From positions 40,077 to 104,076 of the forward strand of contig NZ_WTKU01000015.1 of assembly GCF_011378715.1 (NCBI RefSeq): a stretch of 64,000 nt of DNA, in the 5' to 3' direction. This stretch comes from Psychromonas sp. SA13A. Its GTDB lineage: Bacteria > Pseudomonadota > Gammaproteobacteria > Enterobacterales > Psychromonadaceae. Of this stretch, positions 25,504-35,152 are shown in pieces. How positions within the stretch are numbered: position 1 is the first letter of the stretch; the number at the start of each line of letters is the position of its first letter. Under the pieces are notes generated by a model that saw only the letters and a list, made by a program, of their open reading frames with translations, was not told the origin of the DNA and made no database searches. The position numbers and the translations under genes were made by a program.

Positions 25504-27189
25504 ATGGCAATCCATAATATTAGCGGCTTGGCTTCTAGCCTAGCCGCTCGTGGTTTACTTGAGCAAGATAAACTACAACAAATCTGCATCTCGGCTGCTT
25601 CTGAACAGAAAGCGTTAGTATCTTACCTAGTTGAAAATAATTTTATTGCAAGTTTAGCCTTAGCAGAGTTCTGTGAAGCTGAATATGGTATTCCTCTATT
25701 AGATAGCGATGCATTAGAGCTGGATAATATTCCTGAAAAGTTTATTAACCAAAAACTAATAGAGAAACATCATGCCCTGCCCGTGTATATGCAGCAAAAT
25801 ACACTCTATATTGCCATGTCAGACCCCACCAATGTGTCCGCCCTTGAAGATTTTGGCTTTAGCTTTAGTATGCACACTGAAGCATTATTGGTGGAAGAAA
25901 GTAAGCTTAATGAAGCCATAGAAACGTTATTAGACGATGGCACTAGCTCATTAGAAGATATGGGCAGCATTGATGATATTGAAATTGATGAAACAGAATC
26001 TCGCCTTGACCAAGCACAAGCCGTTGATGATGATGCGCCGATTGTTAAGTATATTAATGGCATATTGGGTGACGCAGTAAAAAAAGGTGCATCGGATTTG
26101 CATTTTGAACCCTATGAAAAAAAATACCGCATTCGTTTTCGCGTAGATGGTATTTTGCATGAAGTGGCTTCTCCACCGGTTAATTTAGCCAACCGTTTTT
26201 CAGCGCGTTTAAAAGTAATGTCTAAATTAGATATTGCAGAAAGACGTTTGCCACAAGATGGCCGTATTAAATTAAAAATATCTAATAAACGTAATATTGA
26301 TTTACGTGTTAGTACGCTACCCACTATGTGGGGTGAAAAAATTGTAATGCGTATTTTGGACTCCTCTGCCGCCAGTTTAGATATTGATAAACTCGGTTAT
26401 ACGGATGAGCAAAAAGCTAAATATATGAATGCCTTATCTAAACCACAGGGCATGATATTGATTACTGGTCCCACAGGGAGTGGTAAAACAGTTTCGCTTT
26501 ATACGGGGTTGAATATTCTAAACACCGTCGAACGTAATATTTCTACAGCCGAAGATCCGGTAGAAATTAATTTAACTGGTATCAATCAGGTACAAATTAA
26601 TAACAAAGCAGGGCTGACCTTTGCCTCTGCCTTACGCTCTTTTTTACGTCAAGATCCCGATATTGTAATGGTCGGTGAGATTCGAGATTTAGAAACCGCT
26701 GAAATAGGTATTAAAGCGGCTCAAACTGGGCATTTAGTTTTATCTACTTTGCATACCAATTCAGCAGCAGAAACCTTGACACGTTTATTAAATATGGGCG
26801 TACCTGCTTTTAATATTGCTTCTTCTGTATCATTGATTATTGCCCAACGTTTAGCACGTCGTTTATGCGAGTACTGTAAAGTACCGTTGCAAATGTCTGA
26901 TCCTGAGTTGGTTGAATTGGGTTTTAAACCTGAGCATTTGGCTGAAAAACAACATTTGTGTAAACCCGTAGGCTGTAATAAATGCACAGATGGTTATAAA
27001 GGTCGTGTGGGTATTTATGAGGTGATGGAAATGTCAGATGAATTGGGACGGATTATATTAAATGACGGTAATGCCATGCAAATAGGCGATGCTGCCGTTG
27101 ATGAAGGTATGCACACCCTACGTCAATCTGCGATTAAGCAAGCGCTAAATGGTGTCACCAGTTTAAATGAAGTCACACGCGTCACTTAA
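25504..27189 (+). CDS. pilB: type IV pilus extension ATPase PilB
   Basis: PilB is the hexameric cytoplasmic ATPase that powers pilus extension. The N-terminal GspE/PilB N1 domain covers about residues 1-145. The ATPase domain starts near 165, with Walker A GPTGSGKT (about 323-330), the Asp box TAEDPVEI, Walker [14 protein letters not shown] and the His box [13 protein letters not shown] tetracysteine zinc site is given by CEYC and CNKC (about 457-495). Length (561 aa) is standard. The start is only 6 bp after the pilA stop, with no clear ribosome-binding site, so translational coupling is likely. Confidence 0.95.
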   Translation: MAIHNISGLASSLAARGLLEQDKLQQICISAASEQKALVSYLVENNFIASLALAEFCEAEYGIPLLDSDALELDNIPEKFINQKLIEKHHALPVYMQQNTLYIAMSDPTNVSALEDFGFSFSMHTEALLVEESKLNEAIETLLDDGTSSLEDMGSIDDIEIDETESRLDQAQAVDDDAPIVKYINGILGDAVKKGASDLHFEPYEKKYRIRFRVDGILHEVASPPVNLANRFSARLKVMSKLDIAERRLPQDGRIKLKISNKRNIDLRVSTLPTMWGEKIVMRILDSSAASLDIDKLGYTDEQKAKYMNALSKPQGMILITGPTGSGKTVSLYTGLNILNTVERNISTAEDPVEINLTGINQVQINNKAGLTFASALRSFLRQDPDIVMVGEIRDLETAEIGIKAAQTGHLVLSTLHTNSAAETLTRLLNMGVPAFNIASSVSLIIAQRLARRLCEYCKVPLQMSDPELVELGFKPEHLAEKQHLCKPVGCNKCTDGYKGRVGIYEVMEMSDELGRIILNDGNAMQIGDAAVDEGMHTLRQSAIKQALNGVTSLNEVTRVT

Positions 27190-27350
27190 CATTAAAACTA
27201 ATTGATAGCATTAATTAACACTCCTATTTTTAATAGAGCTGTATTTTTTAGATTAATTCAATAACAACAGTCGCTTATGGTGCTAATAGGTTTATGTTGT
27301 TTCCACTCAAAAACGTTGGTAGCAGTTAAATAATTATTAAAGGATTTTTA

Positions 27351-28577
27351 ATGGCGAAGAAAAAAACAGTGGCCGATATACATACCTTTACCTGGCAGGG
27401 AATTAACCGTAAAGGGGCAAAATTATCAGGTGAATTACAAGCTGAAAGCGCGATTGAAATAAAGTCTGAGTTACGCAAACAGGGCGTGAGTGTCACGAAA
27501 ACGCAAAAGAAAGCGAAATCGCTGTTTTCTTTTGGTGATAAAATTCAACCTATGGATATCGCTGTTGTCTCTCGACAAATAGCTACCATGTTGAGTGCGG
27601 GCGTACCTCTAGTTCAAAGCTTAGAGCTGATAGCAAAAAGTAATGAAAAGGCTTCCTTGAGAACGTTAATGACCTCAATCGCTAATGACGTTTCCACGGG
27701 GACTCCACTTTCTCAAGCTTTGCGTGCCTTCCCGAGAAATTTCGATGATTTATATTGTGACTTAGTTGATGCAGGTGAACAGTCTGGTTCCTTAGATACC
27801 ATCTACGACCGAATCTCTACCTATAAAGAAAAGTCAGAAGCGTTAAAATCAAAAATTAAAAAAGCCATGTTTTATCCCATTGCTGTTTTAGTGGTTGCTG
27901 GAGTTGTTACGTTGCTTCTACTACTATTTGTTATTCCCCAATTCCAAGATATTTTTGCTGGGTTTGGTGCCGAGTTACCTGCATTTACTTTATTTGTACT
28001 AGGTATTTCTGATTTTGTACAAAGCTATTGGTATGTCATTATTGGCGCTTGTATGTTGGCGGTATTTTTGTTTAAAAGGGCGCATCGCAGTAATGAAAAA
28101 GTACGTAATAATACAGATAAATTTGTACTTAAAATTCCTGTTATTAAAACGATTCTCAATAAAGCCGCAGTAGCACGTTTTGCACGTACGTTATCTACGA
28201 CTTCAGCTGCTGGTATTCCTTTAGTGGATGCATTGGTCTCTGCTGCTGGTGCCTCGGGCAACTATGTTTACCGTACTGCTGTAAATACCATGCGTTCAGA
28301 AGTGATGGGTGGTATGCAAATTAACGTTGCTATGAAAACCACTGCTGCATTCCCTGATATGGTCTCACAAATGGTAATGATAGGTGAAGAATCTGGTGAT
28401 CTAGATGGTATGTTGAGTAAGGTAGCCGATATTTATGAGCAACAAGTTGACGATGCCGTTGATGGCCTCACTAGTTTATTAGAGCCCATGATCATGGTGG
28501 TGTTAGGAGTGGTGGTAGGGGGGCTTATAGTCGCCATGTATCTACCTATATTCCAATTAGGTAGTGTTATTGGTTAA
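27351..28577 (+). CDS. pilC: type IV pilus inner-membrane platform protein PilC
   Basis: PilC is the membrane platform that couples the PilB and PilT ATPases to pilin insertion. The 408-residue protein has two T2SSF/GspF domains (about 70-190 and 275-400). Each carries the helical signature seen in MLSAGVPLVQSLELIA and TSAAGIPLVDALVSAA, with G(E/D)QSG or GEESGDLDGML near their ends. Three membrane spans lie near 170-200, 220-245 and 375-405. AAAGGA precedes the ATG by about 6 nt. A 161-bp gap separates it from pilB. The prepilin peptidase gene pilD, which usually follows, is absent. Confidence 0.95.
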   Translation: MAKKKTVADIHTFTWQGINRKGAKLSGELQAESAIEIKSELRKQGVSVTKTQKKAKSLFSFGDKIQPMDIAVVSRQIATMLSAGVPLVQSLELIAKSNEKASLRTLMTSIANDVSTGTPLSQALRAFPRNFDDLYCDLVDAGEQSGSLDTIYDRISTYKEKSEALKSKIKKAMFYPIAVLVVAGVVTLLLLLFVIPQFQDIFAGFGAELPAFTLFVLGISDFVQSYWYVIIGACMLAVFLFKRAHRSNEKVRNNTDKFVLKIPVIKTILNKAAVARFARTLSTTSAAGIPLVDALVSAAGASGNYVYRTAVNTMRSEVMGGMQINVAMKTTAAFPDMVSQMVMIGEESGDLDGMLSKVADIYEQQVDDAVDGLTSLLEPMIMVVLGVVVGGLIVAMYLPIFQLGSVIG

Positions 28578-28592
28578 CAGCTGATCAGCGAC

Positions 28593-28648
28593 AATTAAGT
28601 TGGAAACAGGATCAATTAAGTTGGAAACCGACAAATTAAGTTGGAAAC
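28593..28648. repeat. three copies of a 15-bp motif spaced 20-21 bp
   Basis: AATTAAGTTGGAAAC occurs without mismatch at 28593, 28614 and 28634, in direct orientation with 5-6 bp spacers. The array stands between the pilC stop codon and its terminator. Fifteen identical bases three times is far from chance. Confidence 0.85.
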
Positions 28649-28660
28649 TCTAAACAACCC

Positions 28661-28687
28661 AAAGCGAACTGTAAATAGTTCGCTTTT
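28661..28687 (+). terminator. intrinsic terminator after pilC
   Basis: AAAGCGAACT and AGTTCGCTTT pair around a 6-nt loop and are followed by TTT. It closes the pilABC transcript. Confidence 0.85.
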
Positions 28688-29058
28688 TTGATTGCTCTGC
28701 AGATTTTAAATTATTATCACGTTTTGAGTAAGTGGCTTTTATGTCACGTTGAACGTGATTAAGTATTCCTTATTACGTATTGAATATTCTTTTTTAGGTG
28801 TGAAGAATATTAAGTATTAGTTTTTTATTTTGTGTTTTTAAGGCTTTTACAGCTATAACCCGTTAGAGCCTCACTTTACGCCTAGGATCTGTTCACCTGT
28901 ACCTGTAATTCTACAATCTGAAAACTTGCTAATTTTTTCATCTTAAATATGGACTCGTATAAATAGTTAAAACATCACCAATTATACGTCCCGAGTTATC
29001 GATAAAAGAGAGTTTCCTGTTACTAAGCTATCACTAAGTTATTACTTAATGGACGGGT

Positions 29059-29979
29059 TTAACTTTTCACCGGTACTTTGTTAGGCTTAGATTTTGTTCT
29101 TGTCACGAAAAAACAGATCAATGATCCTAGCGTTACCAAAGCTACACCTTTCCAGAAGGAATTGGTTAGAGAAATTGATAAATAAACAGAAGCAAAAAGC
29201 GTAGAAAATACGGGGGTGAAGTAGGAGATGGTGCCTAATAAAATGATATTCCCACCTATTACCGCTTGATTCCATAAAGCATAACCAGTGCCGATTACTA
29301 TACCTGAAATGATTAATGTTACCGTTGAAGGCAGTGTGAAATGCAAGCTAGGTTCATTACTGAAAAAGTACTTTACCCATAACGTTATCGCCGTAGCAGC
29401 AAAAAATAGTACAATAGCATTTTTACCGTTGCTAATTCTTTTGGTAATTACACAATAGAATGCCCAAATGAAGGCTGCTGAAAAAGCCATTAAGTAGGTT
29501 ATTGGGTTATCTGAAATATTATTCATTAAAGTGTTGATTGAGATGCCTTGGTCACCGGCAATACACCATCCGACGCCAGTAAATGCAATAAGAATACTTG
29601 GGTATACTAATATGTTTACTTTTTTAGGGCTGATTAGCACACTCAATAATATGGTCAACGCAGGCCATAGGTAATTGATAATAGACATTTCCATTGCTTG
29701 GTGTCGACTATTTGCCATACCCAAAGACAATGCTAAGCAGATTTCATAGGTAACAAATAAACTGCCGCCAATTAACACATAACGTATCGGATAGTCTTTT
29801 ATTTTTGGTACACCCATGACGGACATTAAAAAAATAGCACTAACACTATACATCATGGCTGCGCCTGCGATAGGACTGAACAACTCTGATAAGTCTCTAA
29901 TCAAAGCGGTGACAGAGCTCCAAAGAAGGATCGCAATAACGCCATAAAACGTATATTTATTTTCATTAATAAAAGACAT
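29059..29979 (-). CDS. yddG: EamA/DMT-family exporter, YddG-like
   Basis: This 306-residue protein has ten hydrophobic spans arranged as two EamA repeats. Several stretches parallel E. coli YddG, an aromatic amino acid and methyl viologen exporter. These are ILLWSSVTALIRDLSELFSPIAGAAMMYS near the N-terminus, YEICLALSLGMANSRHQAMEM, NYLWPALTILLSVL and SYFTPVFSTLFASVYLS in the second repeat. The position-specific similarity is good enough for the subfamily, but the substrate is inferred. The ribosome-binding site is weak. The gene is monocistronic and convergent with the pil operon. Confidence 0.82.
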   Translation of the reverse strand: MSFINENKYTFYGVIAILLWSSVTALIRDLSELFSPIAGAAMMYSVSAIFLMSVMGVPKIKDYPIRYVLIGGSLFVTYEICLALSLGMANSRHQAMEMSIINYLWPALTILLSVLISPKKVNILVYPSILIAFTGVGWCIAGDQGISINTLMNNISDNPITYLMAFSAAFIWAFYCVITKRISNGKNAIVLFFAATAITLWVKYFFSNEPSLHFTLPSTVTLIISGIVIGTGYALWNQAVIGGNIILLGTISYFTPVFSTLFASVYLSISLTNSFWKGVALVTLGSLICFFVTRTKSKPNKVPVKS

Positions 29980-30271
29980 AAAAAACCAACGTTATCATTA
30001 GATTAGAATTAGTGTCACATTATCGTGTTTAATCAGTTGGATGCAATACATAAACGTTTTTATTTACTCGTATTGTTAATCGTTGTGGTTTGGCTTAAAG
30101 CTATGCATTAAAGCCCATTGATTTAAATAGTACTGAATTGAAGGTCACCTTCATTTGATACACGTTAGCAAAGCTTATTGATAAGATATCTTGCTAAGAT
30201 AGTGATTATTGTCGTTTTACAGTTGTGCTTTTGTTAGTGCTTTATTTTATAACGTTTATAGAGAGAAGTTG

Positions 30272-31252
30272 ATGTTAGATGCCATCTGTATTTTGCCGAA
30301 AAAAGACAGCGCTGAAGGTGATACTCAGCGGATAGAAGGCGAAGCTCAAACGCAAACTACTTTCTCTATTTTTGAATTTAAATTGCTGTCGTCTGAAAAA
30401 ATAGCATTATACCGACATTCATTATTTTGCCCTGAATGTTTACAGAGTGCCTATTTTAGACGCTCTTCTAAAGATGGTAAACAAGCTTGTTTTGGCTCCC
30501 GCTATCATTTACCAACCTGCTCTGCTTTAAATAGCCGACCTAAAAAAAACTTACCAGAAAATGATAAAGACAAGGCTCAATCTGTCAATAAACATGAACC
30601 GCAACAAAAGGCACAACAAAGTGTTGAGTTTAAGGATGGATTTAAAATTGATTTCTCGACCAGGTTTAGCACTCGGATTTCCGCCAATACAGCGCCTCTT
30701 CACAATCAAACAAGTAAAAATGATAGCTTAAAATCAACCACAATAATTGAAGCTGAATGTGAGTTAGAAAATGATTTAGAAGGTGCGACTGACTTGAATT
30801 TATCGTCGAATATAGTCGCTAAAAAAAGTATTAAACAAACATTACCTAAGTTATTAAAGAGCTTATTAAATAACAGCTCTTTAGCTACCTCTGATGTTTG
30901 GGTCTATACCAGTGATAAGCATAAGTGGAGGGCAAAGAATTTGTTTGTGTCCTTAACTAAAGCTGAAGTATTAGAAAATTTTGCACCTCGAATGTACTGG
31001 GGAACAATAAGTCACGCTGATAAAGAACTTTTATGGCTGAATGCTGCAGAGGCTAAGGATCTTGCCATTCCAATTAAGCCTTTTCAGCAGACGTTGCTAA
31101 AACAATATGCAATACAGAAAAGTAGTGATTTGATTGGCGCCAATATTATTCTATTTGCAAAATGTCTGACTAATAAAGATAAATCACGTAAATTTTTGCA
31201 GTTATGGAGTAATGACTTGCAGTATTTACACTTGTCATTAAAAAAAGGTTAG
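30272..31252 (+). CDS. unrecognised protein with a putative Cys/His zinc cluster
   Basis: I do not recognise this 326-residue protein. The N-terminal third contains C53-P-E-C56, C73, H79 and C83 (pattern C-x2-C-x16-C-x5-H-x3-C), likely to bind zinc. This follows a basic patch (RRSSKDGK). Residues about 90-205 are polar and low in hydrophobicity, probably disordered. The C-terminal 120 residues (from KQTLPKLLKSLL through DVWVYTSDKHKWRAKNLFVSL to the end) look like a compact alpha/beta domain. There is no signal peptide. The frame is open to a TTG at 30209, but the ATG at 30272 has GAGAGAAG upstream. The gene stands alone before chrA. Nucleic-acid binding is a guess from the zinc cluster and basic charge. 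Confidence 0.65.
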   Translation: MLDAICILPKKDSAEGDTQRIEGEAQTQTTFSIFEFKLLSSEKIALYRHSLFCPECLQSAYFRRSSKDGKQACFGSRYHLPTCSALNSRPKKNLPENDKDKAQSVNKHEPQQKAQQSVEFKDGFKIDFSTRFSTRISANTAPLHNQTSKNDSLKSTTIIEAECELENDLEGATDLNLSSNIVAKKSIKQTLPKLLKSLLNNSSLATSDVWVYTSDKHKWRAKNLFVSLTKAEVLENFAPRMYWGTISHADKELLWLNAAEAKDLAIPIKPFQQTLLKQYAIQKSSDLIGANIILFAKCLTNKDKSRKFLQLWSNDLQYLHLSLKKG

Positions 31253-31282
31253 AAAGGAAACCTGTGTAGAGACTGTAATAAA

Positions 31283-31378
31283 AACTATTTAACTATTTAA
31301 CTATTTAACTATTTAACTATTTAACTATTTAACTATTTAACTATTTATCTATTTATCTATTTACCTATTTACCTAGTT
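31283..31378. repeat. 8-bp tandem array (AACTATTT), 12 units, upstream of chrA
   Basis: Eight perfect AACTATTT units run from 31283 to 31346. They are followed by two ATCTATTT units and two ACCTATTT-type units, ending at 31378. The array ends 95 bp before the chrA start. Perfect units at one end and sequential variants at the other are typical of slippage arrays. Confidence 0.9.
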
Positions 31379-31472
31379 ACCTTGGTGTCATCCTCTTGTA
31401 ATATTCGCTCTGTATTTTCGGCTATTTTAAATTATCAGTAATTACTGTCCCTTTGTATCAGGATATGGAAGT

Positions 31473-32657
31473 ATGTGGGAAATATTCAAAACCTTTTTTG
31501 TCTTAGGCTGTATCAGTTTTGGCGGTCCAGCTGCGCATATTGGCTACTTTAGAGAAACCTTTGTACAACGCTTAGCTTGGTTAAGCGAAAAGCAATATGC
31601 AGACTTTGTAGCGTTAAGTCAGTTTTTACCCGGCCCTGGTTCAAGCCAAGTTGGTTTTGCTATTGGCTATCATCGTGCGGGATTAACGGGAGCTTGTTGT
31701 GCTTTTCTAGGCTTTACCTTACCTTCCATTATTATCATGTTATTACTGGTGATAAGTGCGGGGCAATTAGTTGGTCATCATCTTTTCCAGTCCGTAATAC
31801 ATGGTCTTAAGTTATTAGCCGTGGTGGTGGTTTTTGATGCAGTCTTAATGATGTATAAAAATTTCTGTAAAGATAATATGCGCATTTTTTTATGCCTATT
31901 AACAGCAACCACTTTATTAGTAATACCGGGGTTATTAAGTCAAATTTTAGTTTTAGTTATTGCCGCGCTGGTGGGCATATTTTTATTAAAGGATAATCCA
32001 ACCGAAACGCTTGAAAAGGATCCTCAAAATACAATCAAAGTGTTGACCTCTTCAATCAACCATGTCCCTTTGATCTTATTTTTGCTGTTTTTATTTTTTC
32101 TACCTACTGTGACTGCATTACTCCCCTCTATGCCACTGGCCTTTTCTGTGTTTTCTGACTTCTTTCAGGCGGGTAGCTTAGTGTTTGGCGGAGGGCATGT
32201 GGTATTACCTTTACTGCAGAATATTGTCGAGGGACAAGTTAGTCCAGATCAGTTTTTAACGGGGTATGCGATTGCACAAGCTGTACCCGGTCCGATGTTT
32301 ACTCTTGCTACTTACATTGGCTATTTTATTTTACCTAACTCGCCTATTTTAGGTGCTTTGGTTGCGACTATTGCTGTGTTTTTACCGGGGTTTTTATTGC
32401 TATTAAGTTGTTTGAGCCATTGGCAGCGCTTATCAAAAATACCCAATCTTGCTGCTGCTATTAATGGTGTTAATGCCGCTGTAGTTGGGTTGTTGGTGAG
32501 TGCGCTTTATCAACCAGTATTTATAAGTGCTGTTTTTAATGGGCTAGATATGGCGTTGGTATTGTTAGGGCTTTATTTATTGAAGTGCCTAAAGTGCCCA
32601 ATTATGTTTTTAGTGTTGTTATTTGCGACCGCAGGGGCAATGTTAGGGTTTATTTAA
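31473..32657 (+). CDS. chrA: chromate transporter ChrA, two-domain type
   Basis: ChrA-family proteins export chromate from the cytoplasm. The 394-residue protein consists of two homologous halves. The first has FVLGCISFGGPAAHIGYFRE and the ALSQFLPGPGSSQVGFAIGY signature (about residues 8-70). The second has SLVFGGGHVVLPLLQ with QAVPGPMFTLATYIGY (about 237-290). Each half holds about five to six spans. The duplicated PGP motif is diagnostic of the long-chain CHR family. AGGA lies about 8 nt before the ATG. No chrB or other metal genes are nearby. The 8-bp array upstream could influence its expression. Confidence 0.9.
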   Translation: MWEIFKTFFVLGCISFGGPAAHIGYFRETFVQRLAWLSEKQYADFVALSQFLPGPGSSQVGFAIGYHRAGLTGACCAFLGFTLPSIIIMLLLVISAGQLVGHHLFQSVIHGLKLLAVVVVFDAVLMMYKNFCKDNMRIFLCLLTATTLLVIPGLLSQILVLVIAALVGIFLLKDNPTETLEKDPQNTIKVLTSSINHVPLILFLLFLFFLPTVTALLPSMPLAFSVFSDFFQAGSLVFGGGHVVLPLLQNIVEGQVSPDQFLTGYAIAQAVPGPMFTLATYIGYFILPNSPILGALVATIAVFLPGFLLLLSCLSHWQRLSKIPNLAAAINGVNAAVVGLLVSALYQPVFISAVFNGLDMALVLLGLYLLKCLKCPIMFLVLLFATAGAMLGFI

Positions 32658-32698
32658 TTCTTCCATGAATAACCAACGTTTTATTTTAAAAACCGATA

Positions 32699-33196
32699 TT
32701 AACCACGAAGCGCTTCGCTTCACGAAGAACACGAAGGTAAAAGATAAAAAATTTAAAGCATGTTTTGAGCTAACCTTTTTTCCATTTCGTGCTTTGTGGT
32801 TACTTAGTTTTTGGTTTTAAAAAACAATATTAACCACGAAGCGCTACGCTTCACGAAGAACACGAAGGTAAAAGATAAAAAATTTAAAGCATGTTTTTAT
32901 CTAGCCTTCTTTTCACTTCGTGCCTTCGTGGTTAACCGGCTTTTTATTTTGAAAACGATATTAACCACGAAGCGCTTCGCTTCACGAAGAACACGAAGGT
33001 AAAAAATGAAAAATTTAAAGCTTGTTTTGACCTAACTTCTTTTTACTTCGTGCCTTGTGGTTAATTGACTTTTATTTTTAAAAACCGATATTAACCACGA
33101 AGCGCTTCGCTTCACGAAGAACACGAAGGTAAAAAATGAAAAATTTAAAGCTTGTTTTGACCTAACCTTCTTTTTACTTCGTGCCTTCGTGGTTAA
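32699..33196. repeat. 131-bp palindromic element, four tandem copies (array 1)
   Basis: Copies occupy 32699-32802, 32830-32935, 32961-33064 and 33091-33196, giving periods of 131, 131 and 130 bp. Each copy starts with TTAACCACGAAG, repeats CACGAAG three times, has an AT-rich centre (AAATTTAAAGC, TGTTTT) and ends with inverted CTTCGTGCCTTCGTGGTTAA (copies 1 and 3 are shortened there). Copies are separated by a 26-30-bp T-rich spacer. A degraded right end follows at about 33200-33241. The element can fold into a long hairpin and has no ORF of its own, so it resembles a non-autonomous palindromic repeat. Confidence 0.9.
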
Positions 33197-33261
33197 TTAG
33201 CTTTTGACCTAATCTTATGCACTCTTTGGCCTTTGTGGTTACAGCGGCAAATAAAAGGCAT

Positions 33262-33292
33262 AAAAAAATCCGATGCCTTGTGGGCATCGGAT
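33262..33292 (-). terminator. intrinsic terminator after ybiT
   Basis: On the minus strand ATCCGATGCC pairs with GGCATCGGAT around a CACAA loop, followed by TTTTTT. It lies 74 bp after the ybiT stop codon. Confidence 0.92.
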
Positions 33293-33365
33293 TCTAAAGT
33301 AGTCAGTCTTAAGGGACTAGATCGCTAAACACTTAAAGCAAGTAAGTGATCACTAACTTTTTTGA

Positions 33366-34955
33366 TTAAACACCTTGGCTTTTTAGATATTCATCATAAG
33401 TACCATGGAAATCAATAACTTTATCTTGTTTGATTTCAATAATACGAGTTGCTAGTGAAGATACAAATTCACGGTCATGGCTGACAAACAGTAATGTACC
33501 TTCGTAGTTTTCTAAGGCTAAGTTTAATGACTCAATAGATTCCATATCCAAGTGATTGGTTGGTTCATCCATTAATAGAATATTTGGTTTGTTCATCATC
33601 AACTTACCAAATAACATACGGCCTTGCTCACCACCTGAAATTATTTTGACAGATTTAGTGATGTCATTTGCACCAAATAATAAACGCCCTAAAGTTCCGC
33701 GAACAGCTTGCTCGTCATCACCTTCTTGCATCCATTGACCCATCCAGTCCATTAGATTTTGGTCTTTTTCAAAGTCTGATGAATGATCCTGTGCGTAATA
33801 ACCTAACTGTGCATTTTCAGACCATTTGTATTCACCAGAAGATAATTCAACTTCGCCCATTAAAGTGCGTAATAACGTTGTTTTACCAACACCATTCTGA
33901 CCAATGATAGCAACACGTTCGCCTACTTCAATCATCAGGTTTAAGTCTTTGAATAAGGTATTCTCATCGAAGCTTTTTGTCATCGATACTGTTTCTAATG
34001 CATTACGGAACAGTTTTTTCTCTTGTTTGAATACGATGTAAGGATTTACACGGCTAGAAGCTTTAACTTCTGCTAGTTCAATCTTATCCATCTGCTTCGC
34101 ACGTGATGTCGCTTGCTTAGCTTTTGATGCATTTGCAGAGAAACGACTTACAAAGTCTTGTAGCTCAGATAGTTGTGCTTTTTTCTTCGCATTTTCAGAC
34201 AGTAGACGTTCACGAGTTTGCGTTGCCGCCGTCATGTACTCGTCGTAGTTACCAGGGAAAAGACGTAGTTCACCATAATCGATATCTGCCATGTGTGAAC
34301 AGACTGAGTTTAAGAAATGACGGTCATGCGAGATGATTACCATCGTACATTGACGTGCTTTTAATTCCGTTTCTAACCAACGAATAGTATCAATGTCCAA
34401 GTTATTGGTTGGCTCATCGAGTAACATAATATCTGGATTAGAGAAAAGTACCTGTGCTAGTAATACACGTAGTTTCCAACCCGGCGCAATGTCTGACATT
34501 GGGCCGTAATGTTGATCAAGTGGAATTCCAACGCTTAACAATATTTCCCCTGCACGCGAATCGGCAGTGTAACCGTCCATTTCTGCGAATTGATTTTCCA
34601 AATCGCCAACATGCATTCCTTCAGCTTCAGTCATTTCAGGTAATGAGTAAATACGATTACGCTCGTTCATTACTTCCCACATCTCTTTGTGGCCCATCAA
34701 TACCGTATCGAGTACTGTATGCTCTTCAAAAGCAAACTGGTCTTGATGTAGTTTAGCAATACGTTCGTTAGGATCTCTGGTCACATTACCTGCACTAGGC
34801 TCAAGGTCACCGGTTAATATTTTCATGAAAGTTGATTTACCACAACCATTTGCACCGATTAAACCATAACGGTTTCCAGTACCAAATTTTACAGAAATGT
34901 TTTCAAAAAGTGGTTTTGCACCAAATTGCATGGTGATGTTATTTGTACTTAACAC
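33366..34955 (-). CDS. ybiT: ABC-F family ATPase YbiT
   Basis: This is a soluble, duplicated ABC ATPase of the ABC-F group that acts on ribosomes rather than in transport. Half one has Walker [10 protein letters not shown] (about 34-42), the unusual signature region [10 protein letters not shown] and Walker [13 protein letters not shown]. Half two has [18 protein letters not shown] and [12 protein letters not shown]. The linker carries the [18 protein letters not shown] helix. The overall text and the length of 529 residues follow E. coli YbiT rather than EttA or Uup. It starts at GTG with AGGA eight bases upstream. It is monocistronic and divergent from rhlE. Confidence 0.92.
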   Translation of the reverse strand: MLSTNNITMQFGAKPLFENISVKFGTGNRYGLIGANGCGKSTFMKILTGDLEPSAGNVTRDPNERIAKLHQDQFAFEEHTVLDTVLMGHKEMWEVMNERNRIYSLPEMTEAEGMHVGDLENQFAEMDGYTADSRAGEILLSVGIPLDQHYGPMSDIAPGWKLRVLLAQVLFSNPDIMLLDEPTNNLDIDTIRWLETELKARQCTMVIISHDRHFLNSVCSHMADIDYGELRLFPGNYDEYMTAATQTRERLLSENAKKKAQLSELQDFVSRFSANASKAKQATSRAKQMDKIELAEVKASSRVNPYIVFKQEKKLFRNALETVSMTKSFDENTLFKDLNLMIEVGERVAIIGQNGVGKTTLLRTLMGEVELSSGEYKWSENAQLGYYAQDHSSDFEKDQNLMDWMGQWMQEGDDEQAVRGTLGRLLFGANDITKSVKIISGGEQGRMLFGKLMMNKPNILLMDEPTNHLDMESIESLNLALENYEGTLLFVSHDREFVSSLATRIIEIKQDKVIDFHGTYDEYLKSQGV

Positions 34956-35152
34956 GGCTTATTCCTAAATTGTTGGAGTCTTGCTTTTATGGGCATTTTT
35001 AAGGGGGGTATTATACATATTATGCGAGGTTAATCACGTTAGAATTGTATGAATTTTATGCATCGCCGTTGAAACTAACTGATAGCGTGAAAAGGTTCCT
35101 TAAGGTAAGCTACGCGTCTTAAGGCATATGCCGTATTTTAATGAGATTTTAT

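Larger units (their letters stand above)
28578..29058. other. 481-bp gap after pilC
   Basis: The gap begins with a three-copy repeat and a terminator (both listed). The remainder, 28690-29058, is AT-rich with no ORF that I can support. The neighbouring yddG-like gene is convergent. No trace of pilD is visible. Confidence 0.55.

Noticed and set aside
31283..31378. CRISPR-like array upstream of chrA
   Set aside because: Units are 8 bp and contiguous without spacers. This is a simple tandem array.
32811..33002. 63-codon open frame in the 131-bp repeat array
   Set aside because: The frame follows the repeat period, has no ribosome-binding site and is explained by the palindromic repeats.
32699..33196. 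CRISPR array
   Set aside because: The 131-bp units are palindromic and separated by near-identical T-rich spacers, with no unique spacers and no cas genes.
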